This document shows, in pieces, positions 34,229 to 42,278 of a stretch of 45,004 nucleotides of DNA. Made by a program: the position numbers and the translations under genes. The stretch is from Desulfovibrionaceae bacterium (GTDB lineage: Bacteria > Desulfobacterota > Desulfovibrionia > Desulfovibrionales > Desulfovibrionaceae): assembly GCA_022510785.1 (NCBI GenBank), contig JAFLSV010000015.1, positions 1 through 45,004 of the forward strand, given 5' to 3'. A model generated the notes under the pieces. That model did not search any database and was not told the origin of the DNA. It saw only the letters and a list, made by a program, of their open reading frames with translations. Within the stretch, counting starts at the first letter, position 1; each line of letters begins with the position of its first letter.

Positions 34229-34585
34229 TCAGGTGCGGGTAATGTCGACGCATGTGTAGCGCAGTATTTCGCCAAAATAGGCCATGACGGCGCGCAGGGC
34301 CGATTCCACGCTGGCCACGTCGCCCGTGATGAGCAGCGAGCCGCCGAAGCGATCCAGAAAGCCAATTTCAACCTGGCCGGACTTGGTGGCTATGTCCGCC
34401 GCAATAATGACGCCTTCGGACGGCGTGATGGTCAGGATGCCCAGCGCGTCACCCGCGGCTTCGTCCAGACCGAGCTTGACGTCAATGCTCCGGTTGGGGC
34501 TGGCAATGACATGAGCCAGTGTTATCTGCTTGCCCGGAACATGTTCCTGGATGACGCGCTGTTTGGGTTCGTCCATGATAGTCAT
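34229..34585 (-). CDS. pduU: Circularly permuted BMC shell protein, PduU/EutS family
   Basis: A 118-residue hexamer-forming shell protein of the bacterial microcompartment. It opens with [21 protein letters not shown], the PduU/EutS N-terminal beta-barrel cap and permuted first strand, and continues [49 protein letters not shown], then a short C-terminal tail. Length matches the EutS/PduU family (about 110-120). It is the last gene of the GRM operon, separated from the PduT-like gene by a nested hairpin. The permuted shell proteins form facets with a capped pore and may bind other cargo or act in assembly. The start at 34585 is not well fixed, as another ATG lies 9 nt downstream. Confidence 0.93.
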   Translation of the reverse strand: MTIMDEPKQRVIQEHVPGKQITLAHVIASPNRSIDVKLGLDEAAGDALGILTITPSEGVIIAADIATKSGQVEIGFLDRFGGSLLITGDVASVESALRAVMAYFGEILRYTCVDITRT

Positions 34586-34608
34586 AGGCGCTCACAGGCA
34601 AAAGGCCC

Positions 34609-34673
34609 GGGAAGGAAGCGGCTCCCTGGCGCGGGCGCCCGGGGAGCATGGGAAAGGCTGGCGCTTCCTTCCC
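34609..34673 (-). promoter_or_regulatory. Three-tier nested stem between pduT- and pduU-like genes
   Basis: An outer perfect 12-bp stem (GGGAAGGAAGCG with its complement, 34609-34620 and 34662-34673) encloses GCTCCC/GGGAGC (34621-34626 and 34642-34647), which encloses GGCGC/GCGCC. It begins 17 nt after the pduT-like stop codon and ends 23 nt before the next start. No T-tract follows. It may stabilise the upstream mRNA or act as a transcription attenuator that sets shell-protein ratios. Confidence 0.6.
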
Positions 34674-34690
34674 TGCCGGCCGCGTCAGGC

Positions 34691-35251
34691 TTAGCCCAGA
34701 AGCTGGGCCTTGAAGTCCTGGCTGGGCGAGGGAATGACAATATGGCTCAGCACGGGGCCGCCGCCGTTTTCGGCAACCGCGGCAATGCCGGCATCCACCG
34801 AGGCCTGCACCGAGCTGACTTCGCCCGTCATGGTGACAAAAGCCTTGCCCCCCAGACCGGCCGCGAAGCGCAGTTCCATAAGTTCCACCTGACCGGCCTT
34901 GGCCGCGGCGTCGGCCGCGATGATGCAGCCGGCCGTAGTGCACACTTCGATGCAGCCCAGCGCGTTGACACGCGGGCAGATCGCCGTGCCGTTCATGGCC
35001 GGGATAACGCTTTCATGCACGCTGGGAAGGACGAACCAGTCCACCACCATGTCGGTGCCGATGGAGCGGCCGCGCTCCACGGAGCTTTTGATCGCGCCGG
35101 TGTCGCCGGTGACGATGACCAGATAGCGGCCCGGGCAGGTCGGGCGGGCAAGAACCAGCTGGACTTCCGCCGCCTTGCTCATTTCGTCCGCCACGTGCAT
35201 GCCGATGCTGATGCTGTTCAGTTCCACGCAGCCGATAGTACGCAATTTCAT
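34691..35251 (-). CDS. pduT: BMC-T shell protein with two BMC domains, PduT-like (Fe-S site candidate)
   Basis: A 186-residue trimer-forming shell protein with two consecutive BMC domains (about residues 4-85 and 95-183). Residues CVELNSISIGMHVADEM and CIEVCTTAGCIIAADAAAK begin each repeat. Cys39 lies in TCPGRY, the position of Cys38 in Salmonella PduT (TICPGKF), which in trimers binds a 4Fe-4S cluster in the pore. The conserved site suggests this protein conducts electrons or Fe-S clusters across the shell, fitting the PduS-like gene just upstream. The start is ATG at 35251 (AAGGTG 8 nt before); an upstream in-frame GTG at 35260 is less likely. Additional cysteines in the second repeat are of unknown function. 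Confidence 0.93.
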   Translation of the reverse strand: MKLRTIGCVELNSISIGMHVADEMSKAAEVQLVLARPTCPGRYLVIVTGDTGAIKSSVERGRSIGTDMVVDWFVLPSVHESVIPAMNGTAICPRVNALGCIEVCTTAGCIIAADAAAKAGQVELMELRFAAGLGGKAFVTMTGEVSSVQASVDAGIAAVAENGGGPVLSHIVIPSPSQDFKAQLLG

Positions 35252-35300
35252 GGTATTCACCTTGGAAAATCAATGTTAGGCAAAAGCTGTCGGAGGATCT

Positions 35301-36626
35301 TCAGCCTCGGAGAGTCACCGCGCCGTCGGCAACGGACTCGACCACGCCGTCAATGCTGGCATGGATGCGGGCGCCCATGGCTTTTTCCGGTATATCGCCG
35401 ATCAGATCGCCCGCGCGGACGCGCTGTCCTTCGGTCACCACACACAGCGCGGGCGCGCCGAGGTGCTGGCGCAGCGGGATGCGCACCAGCGAAGGCGTGA
35501 CTTCGCCCGCATAGCCCGGATGGGTGTCGTAGGGCACCAGGTCAAGGCGCTGGATAAGGCGGGCGGTAGGCACGCGGCGTTCTTCGCGGAAGGGATTGGA
35601 CTGTGTTTCCACGCCGGTGCTGGGCCATTTGACGCCGTTTTTCATAAGGGTCTGCTTGATCTGGGCGTTCACTTCCCGCGGCGAGACCATCATGGGGCAG
35701 GCGAACTTTTCGCAGATGCCGCATTCGGAGCAGAGCAGCGCTTCCTTGGCGGCCTCGCTGTCCATTTCCTGATTGGCGAACACGCGCATGATCTTGTGCG
35801 GGTGCAGCGTGTGGCCCAGAAGGTGCCGGGGGCAAAGGTCGGTGCAGCGTGAGCACTGGCAGCAGATAGTATTGGTGATGCGGCGAACCGCGGCCGGATC
35901 CATCACCTTGCGCAGCACCACATTGTGGCCGGGCGGCAGAACCAGCAGGCCGCTGGTGGTTTTGGTGACCACGGCACGCGAGGCGTCGGGCAGCACCTTG
36001 CCCATCATGGGGCCGCCATCGATCACGCGGTATTCGGGAATGGTCACGCCGCCGGCAAAGGCCAGCACCTCGGGCACAGGGGTGCCCACAGGGGCCTTGA
36101 CCACCATGGGGCGGGCCACTTCGCCCGCCACGGTCAGATAGCGGTGCGTGACAGGTTTGCCGTCAAGGGCGTGAGCCACGTTGCACAGTGTTTCCACATT
36201 GCTGACCACGGCGCCTACCTGAAGCGGCAGGCCGCGCTCGGGCACGGTGCGGCCCAGCACCTCGTGCACCAGCACCTGTTCGTCGCCGGCGGGGTAAAAG
36301 TCCCGCAGCTCCCGGGCTTCTATGGCATCGCCCGCGCGTTCCGCCGCGGCGCGCACGGATCGCATGGCCGCGGCGTGCTTGCCCTTCAGGCAGATAAGGC
36401 CCTTTGTGGCGCCCGTGCATTCCATAACGGCCTTGAGCCCGCGCACGAGGGTATCGGCCTCGTGTTCCATAAGATGCGGGTCGCTCATAAGCAGCGGTTC
36501 ACACGACGCGCCGTTGACCAGAACGGTCTGCACGCTGGCATCGGCCTTCACATGGGTGGGCAGGCCCGCGCCGCCGGCGCCGACGACGCCCGCTTCACGT
36601 ATTGTATCGACAAGAGGATGTCCCAT
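35301..36626 (-). CDS. pduS: PduS-like Fe-S flavoprotein (RnfC-like), microcompartment electron-transfer protein
   Basis: A 441-residue protein. The N-terminal part is a RnfC/Nqo1-like FMN/NAD-binding domain (REAGVVGAGGAGLPTHVK near residue 10-27, then GASCEPLLMSDPHLM). Two 4Fe-4S motifs follow around residues 256-269 (CCQCSRCTDLCPRH) and 301-314 (CSECGICEKFACP). The last 90 residues form a biotinyl/SLBB-like barrel. Salmonella PduS is a flavoprotein that moves electrons from NADH in cobalamin recycling; in GRMs without cobalamin enzymes it is thought to oxidise NADH across the shell together with PduT. Its position next to the PduT-like gene supports this. No alcohol dehydrogenase is present in the window. 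Confidence 0.92.
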   Translation of the reverse strand: MGHPLVDTIREAGVVGAGGAGLPTHVKADASVQTVLVNGASCEPLLMSDPHLMEHEADTLVRGLKAVMECTGATKGLICLKGKHAAAMRSVRAAAERAGDAIEARELRDFYPAGDEQVLVHEVLGRTVPERGLPLQVGAVVSNVETLCNVAHALDGKPVTHRYLTVAGEVARPMVVKAPVGTPVPEVLAFAGGVTIPEYRVIDGGPMMGKVLPDASRAVVTKTTSGLLVLPPGHNVVLRKVMDPAAVRRITNTICCQCSRCTDLCPRHLLGHTLHPHKIMRVFANQEMDSEAAKEALLCSECGICEKFACPMMVSPREVNAQIKQTLMKNGVKWPSTGVETQSNPFREERRVPTARLIQRLDLVPYDTHPGYAGEVTPSLVRIPLRQHLGAPALCVVTEGQRVRAGDLIGDIPEKAMGARIHASIDGVVESVADGAVTLRG

Positions 36627-36697
36627 CGCTCATTCCTGTGGGATTCTGCGGCCCGGTCACAAGGCGGGCCATGCTTTGACTGGCGGTATACCCTGCC

Positions 36698-36982
36698 TTA
36701 TTCGGCGTCGCGATGCGGGATGATGAGTTCCACTTCGGGATGGGGGCGGGGGATGACATGGACGCTGATGAGTTCACCCACCTTCTGCGCGGCCACAGAG
36801 CCGGCATCGGTGGCGGCCTTGACGGCGCCCACATCGCCGCGCACCAGCACGGTCACAAGGCCGCCGCCAACCTGCACGCGGCCGATCAGGGTAACGTTGG
36901 CGGCTTTGACCATAGCATCGGCGGCTTCAACGGCGCCGACCAGTCCCTTGGTTTCAATCATGCCCAGAGCGTCCATAGTCAT
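36698..36982 (-). CDS. BMC-H hexameric shell protein 1 (PduA/PduJ type)
   Basis: A 94-residue canonical single-domain BMC protein. It starts [28 protein letters not shown] and contains the pore loop segment [17 protein letters not shown] followed by [25 protein letters not shown]. These hexamers tile the facets and let small metabolites through the central pore. It is almost the same as the other two BMC-H genes here (positions 39416 and 41918), which also share DNA sequence over most of the gene. A very good ribosome site (AAGGAGATCACC) precedes the ATG. It lies downstream of the 117-residue accessory gene and upstream of pduS. Confidence 0.97.
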   Translation of the reverse strand: MTMDALGMIETKGLVGAVEAADAMVKAANVTLIGRVQVGGGLVTVLVRGDVGAVKAATDAGSVAAQKVGELISVHVIPRPHPEVELIIPHRDAE

Positions 36983-37122
36983 GGTGATCTCCTTCGTATG
37001 TCACATGGCGCGTCATGCGCCTGTTTGATGGTGAGTCCTGCGTGCCGTCGCCGCAAGCCCCGTGCGCCGCCGGCGTTCACATGTTGTCCGCCGCGCCGTC
37101 CCCGGGCCGGCGGAAGGGGCGG

Positions 37123-37476
37123 TCACAGGCTGTTCCTGACGGTCTTGAGGATTTTGACAGCGAGGCTCTCAAGCTCTTTTTCATCCCTTATGCCATACTG
37201 CTCGCGCAGAATGGCAACCACAATGACGGCGAGGCGCTTGAGCGTATCCACTCCGGCGGGGGCACTGCCTGCGCGGCTGACTCCGCAGACGCCCTGGCAG
37301 GGGGCGGCGGGCTGAACGGGCGCGGGTTCGTCCCCATAGACCAGCTGCACGCCGCGGCTCCTGAGCTCGTCCTTGGCTCCGGCGGTGATCAGCCTGTTCG
37401 GCGTTATGAAAAGCTTGCCGAGATCCTTGCGGACATAGGCGTCCAGATTTGCCACCGTAATGAGTTCTTTTGCCAT
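37123..37476 (-). CDS. Small GRM accessory protein with EutQ/EutT-like N-terminal element
   Basis: A 117-residue protein that I cannot name. The N-terminal half (LITVANLDAYVRKDLGKL, then ITPNRLITAGAKDELRSRGVQLVYG) resembles the short ITP-x-A-x-(E/D)-L-type element found at the start of microcompartment proteins such as EutQ and EutT. A Pro/Ala/Cys-containing linker follows. The C-terminal 40 residues are helical and amphipathic (LAVIVVAILREQYGIRD, then ELESLAVKILKTVRNSL), which could work as an encapsulation peptide. The start at 37476 is supported by GAGG and by the conserved N-terminus. It sits between the EutN-like vertex gene and BMC-H 1. A structural or cargo-tethering role is an inference. 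Confidence 0.7.
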   Translation of the reverse strand: MAKELITVANLDAYVRKDLGKLFITPNRLITAGAKDELRSRGVQLVYGDEPAPVQPAAPCQGVCGVSRAGSAPAGVDTLKRLAVIVVAILREQYGIRDEKELESLAVKILKTVRNSL

Positions 37477-37520
37477 GATCGCCTCACTCCGTTCGTTTTG
37501 CCGCCGCATGTGCCGCGGGG

Positions 37521-37799
37521 CTACAGCCCTCTGGTGAGCTCTATTTCATCCAGAATGCCGACAATGGCGGCATCCATGGGAATATCGTCGTCCCGCGAAA
37601 GCGCCTTGCGGGCCGTGCTGCCGGTCACCACCAGCACCTGTTCGCCAATGCCCGCTCCCACGCGGTCAGCGGCCACCAGACTTTCGTGCCGGGCGCCGTC
37701 CGCGGGATCAATGCGCTGCACCACCATAAGTTTCAGGCCCTGGAGCTTGTCTTCCTTTTTTGTGGCCCACACGTTGCCTATCACGACGCCTATGATCAT
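37521..37799 (-). CDS. eutN: BMC-P vertex protein, EutN/CcmL family
   Basis: A 92-residue pentamer-forming protein that caps the twelve vertices of the microcompartment shell. It begins MIIGVVIGNVWATKKEDKLQG, the conserved N-terminal strand and turn, followed by LMVVQRIDPADG, then a region ending GIGEQVLVVTGSTARKAL and a short acidic tail (DAAIVGILDEIEL). Length and pattern match the EutN/CcmL/CsoS4 family. The ATG at 37799 has AGGGA at correct distance; a longer frame upstream overlaps the EutJ-like gene and is not needed. It is the only BMC-P gene in the window. It lies 52 nt after the eutJ-like gene. Confidence 0.95.
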   Translation of the reverse strand: MIIGVVIGNVWATKKEDKLQGLKLMVVQRIDPADGARHESLVAADRVGAGIGEQVLVVTGSTARKALSRDDDIPMDAAIVGILDEIELTRGL

Positions 37800-37851
37800 G
37801 CGTTGTCCCTGTCTCGCGGAGCTGATACGGCGCGTCCGCTGTTTTGCCGTG

Positions 37852-38676
37852 TTATTCCCTGCCGCAGTTGAGCGCAATGCCCAGCGGAGTGACAAGGAAC
37901 GGGTTGGAAGGTTTGAACACGGCCTTGCCCGTCTCCCGGGCGATAATCTGCTCCATGTCCTTCAGGCAGCAGGTGCCGCCCACAAGGTAAATGGCCGAAA
38001 CGTCGCGCCCCTGAATGTGCCGGTTGATGATGGCGGCGATTTTTTCAATGGTGGGGATGACCAGGGGCAGAATTTCACTCTGGCGGGCAGGCTCCTTTTT
38101 GAGAGCTTCGGCCTCTTCAAAGCTGATGCCGTAGCCGCCGGCCAGCACCAGCGAAAGATGCGTGCCGCCCGTGGGTTCGTCGGCCACATACACGACCCTG
38201 CCGTTTTCAAGAATGGCAAGGCCGGTGGTACCGCCGCCCACATCGACGATGACCCCGTTGCGGACGCCCAGCACCGCGTTGGCGGCCGTGGGTTCGTCCA
38301 GGATGCTGGTTACGGTGAGTCCGGCGGCTTCAACCACATGGCGGTGCGTGGCGCATTCGCGCTCGCCTGTGCCGGGGGGCACGGCGATGGCCGCGTATTC
38401 CAGCTCGCGGCCCAGTTCGTCCCTGAGCATGTGCACCAGTTTGCGCACGATGCGCGTGGCCCCGGTGTAGTCCACCACCAGGCCGTCGCGCACCACCTGC
38501 GCGAATTCCAGCGCGCACGCTACCGGGCGGCGCTGGCCGTCCACCACGACCACCACGATGTACGCCGTGCCGAGATCCACGCCCACAAAGAGCGGCTCGT
38601 CCGGCGCCACATGAGCCGGAGCCCCAATGCGGCTTTCCAGCTCGTGTATCTGGCGATCGATGGCGGTAAAGTCCAT
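37852..38676 (-). CDS. eutJ: EutJ-like chaperone (actin/Hsp70 ATPase fold)
   Basis: A 274-residue cytoplasmic ATPase-fold protein of the EutJ family. The phosphate-1 motif is VGVDLGTAYIVVVVVD (about residues 30-45), the second phosphate motif is IVDVGGGTTGLAIL (about 142-155) and the adenosine region is YLVGGTCCLKDM (about 230-241). The function in microcompartments is presumed to be protein folding or GRE-related chaperoning; it has no substrate-binding domain of Hsp70. The start at 38676 has AAGGAA at 7 nt and lies one base before the pduL stop, so both are translated together. Its position between pduL and eutN is usual in GRM and Eut loci. Confidence 0.9.
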   Translation of the reverse strand: MDFTAIDRQIHELESRIGAPAHVAPDEPLFVGVDLGTAYIVVVVVDGQRRPVACALEFAQVVRDGLVVDYTGATRIVRKLVHMLRDELGRELEYAAIAVPPGTGERECATHRHVVEAAGLTVTSILDEPTAANAVLGVRNGVIVDVGGGTTGLAILENGRVVYVADEPTGGTHLSLVLAGGYGISFEEAEALKKEPARQSEILPLVIPTIEKIAAIINRHIQGRDVSAIYLVGGTCCLKDMEQIIARETGKAVFKPSNPFLVTPLGIALNCGRE

Positions 38677-38677
38677 G

Positions 38678-39328
38678 TCAGTTCCTTGAGGTGATAACGC
38701 CGTCCACACCCTTTTTCCAGCCGGCGCTGTTGCCTTCGTCAGCATCAATATGCATGGCGAGGCTGAACGTGTCACTCACGCGGATGAGCACATCCTCCAG
38801 CACCAGCGGGCGTTCCGAATCAAGGCGCACGCCCACCCTGTCGCCATCCTTCACGCCAAAGCGCGCGGCATCCCGCGGGGTCATGTGGATGTGGCGGGCC
38901 GCCACAATGACGCCTTCAGTCAGGCCGATGATGGCGTTTTGCGAAGCCAGCACCATGCCGGGAGTGCCGGCGGTGTCGCCGGACTGCCGCACGGGGGCGT
39001 CCACCCCCAGGGCGCGGGCATCTGTGCGTGAAATTTCCACCTGCGACGCGCCGCGTGAGGGGCCCAGCACGGCCACATTGTCCATCACGCCCTTGGGGCC
39101 GATGAGGCGCACGCGTTCCTTGCACAAAAACTGCCCTGGCTGCGAAAGGTCGCGGGCATGGGTCAGGGGCGCGCCAAACAGCGCGATGGCGTCCTTTTCG
39201 CTCAGGTGCACATGCCGGGCGGAAAGTTCAACCGGAACAGGGCCGTTTTCACAGGATCCGCCCGCCTGGTCGCTGAGCAGGCAGGCGACGAGTTGGGCAA
39301 CGGCCTTTTTGAGGGCTTCTTCGTTCAT
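38678..39328 (-). CDS. pduL: Phosphate propanoyl/acetyltransferase, PduL
   Basis: A 216-residue microcompartment phosphotransacylase that turns acyl-CoA into acyl-phosphate and frees CoA inside the shell. The zinc-binding His pairs are visible as ARHVHL (H39, H41) and ARHIHM (H146, H148), and conserved segments LIGPKGVMDNVAVLGP and VEISRTDARALG lie between. The first about 20 residues (MNEEALKKAVAQLVACLL) form an amphipathic helix like the N-terminal encapsulation peptide of PduL. The ATG at 39328 is preferred to an upstream TTG at 39346. With the aldehyde dehydrogenase it recycles CoA for acyl-phosphate and finally ATP; no acetate kinase gene is in the window. Confidence 0.95.
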   Translation of the reverse strand: MNEEALKKAVAQLVACLLSDQAGGSCENGPVPVELSARHVHLSEKDAIALFGAPLTHARDLSQPGQFLCKERVRLIGPKGVMDNVAVLGPSRGASQVEISRTDARALGVDAPVRQSGDTAGTPGMVLASQNAIIGLTEGVIVAARHIHMTPRDAARFGVKDGDRVGVRLDSERPLVLEDVLIRVSDTFSLAMHIDADEGNSAGWKKGVDGVITSRN

Positions 39329-39415
39329 GGTCTTCTCTCTGAACAATCAGAACAGACTCGGGCCCGCATGGGCTCTCGTGGGCCGGAAGCGGCGCGCGCC
39401 CCCGGCCCGCGCACG

Positions 39416-39700
<285 letters not shown>

Positions 39701-39779
39701 ACAAAACTCCTTGAGAGATGAGCGTTGTCAGAAGGCGGATACGCCTCCTCCGTGCCGCCGGGGGCGGCGCGGCGCAGGT

Positions 39780-41207
39780 TTACAGGGCTTTTTTCAGTTC
39801 CGCCACGATCAGGGACGCGATGGCGTCGATGTCAATGTTCCTGGCCGGGGCGGAAGCGGCGGCGGAGCTGCCCGTATCATACGCCACGCGGCGCACGTTG
39901 AGCAGGTTCATGGGGGTCACGTTGTCCGATGTGGCGCTGCCGCCAATGGCCCCGCAGCCCAGAGTGAGGGAGGGGAACAGAGCCGTGCTCAGGCCCACCG
40001 CGCCGTGGGTGGACGGCGTGTTGACCAGAATGCGGGAAACGGGCTTTTTCAGGCCGAATTCGCGCACCACGTCAGGGTTGTTGGAGTGGATGGCCAGCGA
40101 GTGGCCGATGCCGCAGTTGTGCAGCAGGGCCTGGCACAGTTCGCAGGCTTCGCGCCAGTCTTCCACCACATAGAAGGCGATGAGGGCGGTCAGTTTTTCC
40201 TTGGAGAAGGGGAACTTGGGCCCCACGCCCACTTCATCGGACACCAGCAGGCGGGTGCCGGCGGGCACGGTGATGCCGGCCAGGCGGGCGATGGTCTGGG
40301 CGTCGCGGCCCACGATGGCGGGGTTCATGGAACCGTTGCCGCGTTCCATGATGGCCTTGACCTTGGCCAGATTTTCGCCTTCGAGGAAGAAGGCGCCCTG
40401 GGCGATGAGTTCGCGTTTGACGGCGTCGGCGTTCACCTTTTCGGCGATGATGGACTGCTCGGAAGCGCAGATGGTGCCGTTGTCAAAGGTTTTGCTGGCC
40501 ATGATTTTGGTCACGGCGTCCTTCACGTCGGCGCTGCGTTCAATATAGGCGGGCACGTTGCCGGCGCCCACGCCCAGGGCGGGTGTGCCGGAGCTGTAGG
40601 CGGCCTTGACCATGCCGGGGCCGCCGGTGGCCAGAATGAGGTCGGCGATCTTCATGAGCTCGGCGCTGCCTTCCAGGGTGGGCACGCTGACGCTGCTCAC
40701 CAGGTCGGGGCTCACGCCGCAGCGGTGCAGGGTTTCCTTGATGATCTCCACGGTGCGGGCGATGCACTTCTTGGCCGCCGGGTGGGGCGTGAACACAATG
40801 GCGTTGCCGGCCTTGAGCGAGATAAGCGTCTTGTAGATGACGGTGGAGGTGGGGTTGGTGGAAGGCACCACACCGGCGATGACGCCCACGGGCACCGCGA
40901 TCTCCGTGATCTTGCTGATCGGGTCTTCCCTGAGCACGCCGATGGTCTTCATATCCTTGATGCAGGCATAGACCTTTTCCGAGGCAAGGAGGTTCTTGAC
41001 CTTCTTATCCTGCGTCTTGCCGTAGCCGGTCTCTTCATGGGCAAGGGCGGCCAGCTCTTCGGCCTGAGCGGCGCACGCCTCTGCAATGGCCTTGACGACC
41101 GCATCGATGCGTTCCTGTCCCAGCTGGCAGAATTCGGCCTGGGCGACGCGCGCGGCGCGAACCAGCGAACGGGATTCCTGAATGGATAAGAGATCCTTAT
41201 CTACCAT
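39780..41207 (-). CDS. CoA-acylating aldehyde dehydrogenase (PduP/EutE-type) with C-terminal encapsulation peptide
   Basis: A 475-residue NAD- and CoA-dependent aldehyde dehydrogenase that converts the aldehyde produced in the microcompartment to acyl-CoA. Catalytic Cys247 lies in FDNGTICASEQS, and the Rossmann region includes VPSTNPTSTVIYK (about 114-126) and ATGGPGMVKAA (about 193-203). The last 18 residues (IDIDAIASLIVAELKKAL, about 458-475) after an alanine-rich linker form an amphipathic encapsulation peptide. A nearly identical tail is found on the amidohydrolase-like protein upstream. It is placed between two shell genes. For an isethionate-type GRM the aldehyde is acetaldehyde and the product acetyl-CoA; the exact aldehyde here is inferred from the likely GRE. 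Confidence 0.95.
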   Translation of the reverse strand: MVDKDLLSIQESRSLVRAARVAQAEFCQLGQERIDAVVKAIAEACAAQAEELAALAHEETGYGKTQDKKVKNLLASEKVYACIKDMKTIGVLREDPISKITEIAVPVGVIAGVVPSTNPTSTVIYKTLISLKAGNAIVFTPHPAAKKCIARTVEIIKETLHRCGVSPDLVSSVSVPTLEGSAELMKIADLILATGGPGMVKAAYSSGTPALGVGAGNVPAYIERSADVKDAVTKIMASKTFDNGTICASEQSIIAEKVNADAVKRELIAQGAFFLEGENLAKVKAIMERGNGSMNPAIVGRDAQTIARLAGITVPAGTRLLVSDEVGVGPKFPFSKEKLTALIAFYVVEDWREACELCQALLHNCGIGHSLAIHSNNPDVVREFGLKKPVSRILVNTPSTHGAVGLSTALFPSLTLGCGAIGGSATSDNVTPMNLLNVRRVAYDTGSSAAASAPARNIDIDAIASLIVAELKKAL

Positions 41208-41223
41208 TGCGATGTTCCTTTAG

Positions 41224-41880
41224 TTATTTCCCAAACGTCCGCAGGAGCGCGGCGATCAGGGTTTTTTTGTCAGCCGAAGCCAGTCTGTCTTCGGCCATGG
41301 GCAGGCCTTTCACGTTGCGGGCCATCTGGCGCAGCTGCTTTACGCTCATCAGGCGAAGCCTGGCTTCGTCAGGAAGCGTCTGGGCCGCCTGAGCCGGTGC
41401 GGGCGCGCTCCTGGCCGTTTCCGGCTTTTGGGCGGCGCGCTGCCGCGCGGGCTGCGCGGCCCTGGCGGGCCTTGCGACTGCCCGGGCCGCGCTGGCAGTC
41501 CCGGCGGAGGAGGGAGAGCCGGGAACCTTTGGCGCGTCGGCAGAAGCCGCGGGCCCGGGTTCCTGCCCGCCGGCTTTCGGGGGCGTGGGCGGCTTCGGCG
41601 CATCGGGGTCAAGCTTGAGTATGCCTTCCAGCTCGCCATCAGGGCGGGGAATGACATGGGCGGAAACCAGCTTCGCCCCGGGGATGCTCCTGACGCGCTC
41701 TGCGGCGGCTTCCACCGACGCTTTCACGGCGGACACCTCGCCCGCGACGGTGACAGTCACCAGACCGGCATCCGCGAAGTTCCGCTCAAGCAGGCGGACA
41801 TCCGCGCTTTTGAGCATGGCGTCCGCGGCCTCAATGGCGGGAAGAAGGCCTATGGTTTCGACAAGTCCGAGTGCCAGCAT
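41224..41880 (-). CDS. BMC-H shell protein with long C-terminal extension (EutK/PduK-like architecture)
   Basis: A 218-residue protein. Residues 1-90 are a diverged BMC-H domain ([22 protein letters not shown], ending VSAHVIPRPDGELEGIL). A Pro/Ala/Ser/Arg-rich disordered linker follows (about 92-165). The last about 50 residues (LRLMSVKQLRQMARNVKGLP, then ASADKKTLIAALLRTFGK) look like a small helical domain resembling Rho-N or SAP modules, which bind nucleic acids or act as protein-binding modules. EutK has a comparable layout with a helix-turn-helix tail thought to bind nucleic acid. Its role may be shell tethering, cargo binding or regulation. It lies between BMC-H 3 and the aldehyde dehydrogenase. 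The domain call for the tail rests on pattern only. Confidence 0.88.
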   Translation of the reverse strand: MLALGLVETIGLLPAIEAADAMLKSADVRLLERNFADAGLVTVTVAGEVSAVKASVEAAAERVRSIPGAKLVSAHVIPRPDGELEGILKLDPDAPKPPTPPKAGGQEPGPAASADAPKVPGSPSSAGTASAARAVARPARAAQPARQRAAQKPETARSAPAPAQAAQTLPDEARLRLMSVKQLRQMARNVKGLPMAEDRLASADKKTLIAALLRTFGK

Positions 41881-41917
41881 GACAAATCCTCAGTGTGGCT
41901 GAACGGCGGGTGCGCTC

Positions 41918-42208
41918 TTAGGCCTGATCCCGGTGAGGAATGATGAGTTCCACTTCGGTATGGGGGCGGGGGATAACGTGGACGCTGATGAGCTCACCCA
42001 CCTTCTGCGCGGCCACAGAGCCGGCGTCGGTGGCCGCCTTGACGGCGCCCACATCGCCGCGCACCAGCACAGTCACGAGACCGCCGCCCACTTCGACGCG
42101 GCCCACGAGGGTAACGTTGGCAGCCTTGACCATGGCGTCGGCGGCTTCAATGGCGCCGACAAGACCCTTGGTTTCGATCATGCCCAGAGCGTTGGTGGAA
42201 GAAGTCAT
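41918..42208 (-). CDS. BMC-H hexameric shell protein 3 (PduA/PduJ type)
   Basis: A 96-residue canonical BMC-H protein: [28 protein letters not shown], then [27 protein letters not shown] and [15 protein letters not shown]. It differs from shell protein 1 by only a few residues and carries the same tail type (HRDQA versus HRDAE). It is preceded by an AAGGAGAG ribosome site and by a hairpin (42250-42271). It is the first shell gene after the catalytic genes. In mature shells this protein should be among the most abundant. Confidence 0.97.
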   Translation of the reverse strand: MTSSTNALGMIETKGLVGAIEAADAMVKAANVTLVGRVEVGGGLVTVLVRGDVGAVKAATDAGSVAAQKVGELISVHVIPRPHTEVELIIPHRDQA

Positions 42209-42249
42209 GAAACTCTCCTTGAGGACTTAATGGTTGACAGCATATCATC

Positions 42250-42271
42250 GGCACCGCCCTGCGGCAGTGCC
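42250..42271 (-). promoter_or_regulatory. Intercistronic hairpin between amidohydrolase-like and BMC-H 3 genes
   Basis: GGCAC-C-GCC-CTGC-GGC-A-GTGCC folds into a stable stem with one internal mismatch, placed 8 nt after the amidohydrolase-like stop. It is another of the hairpins that separate cargo from shell genes in this operon. No T-tract is present. Confidence 0.5.
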
Positions 42272-42278
42272 GCCTGTG

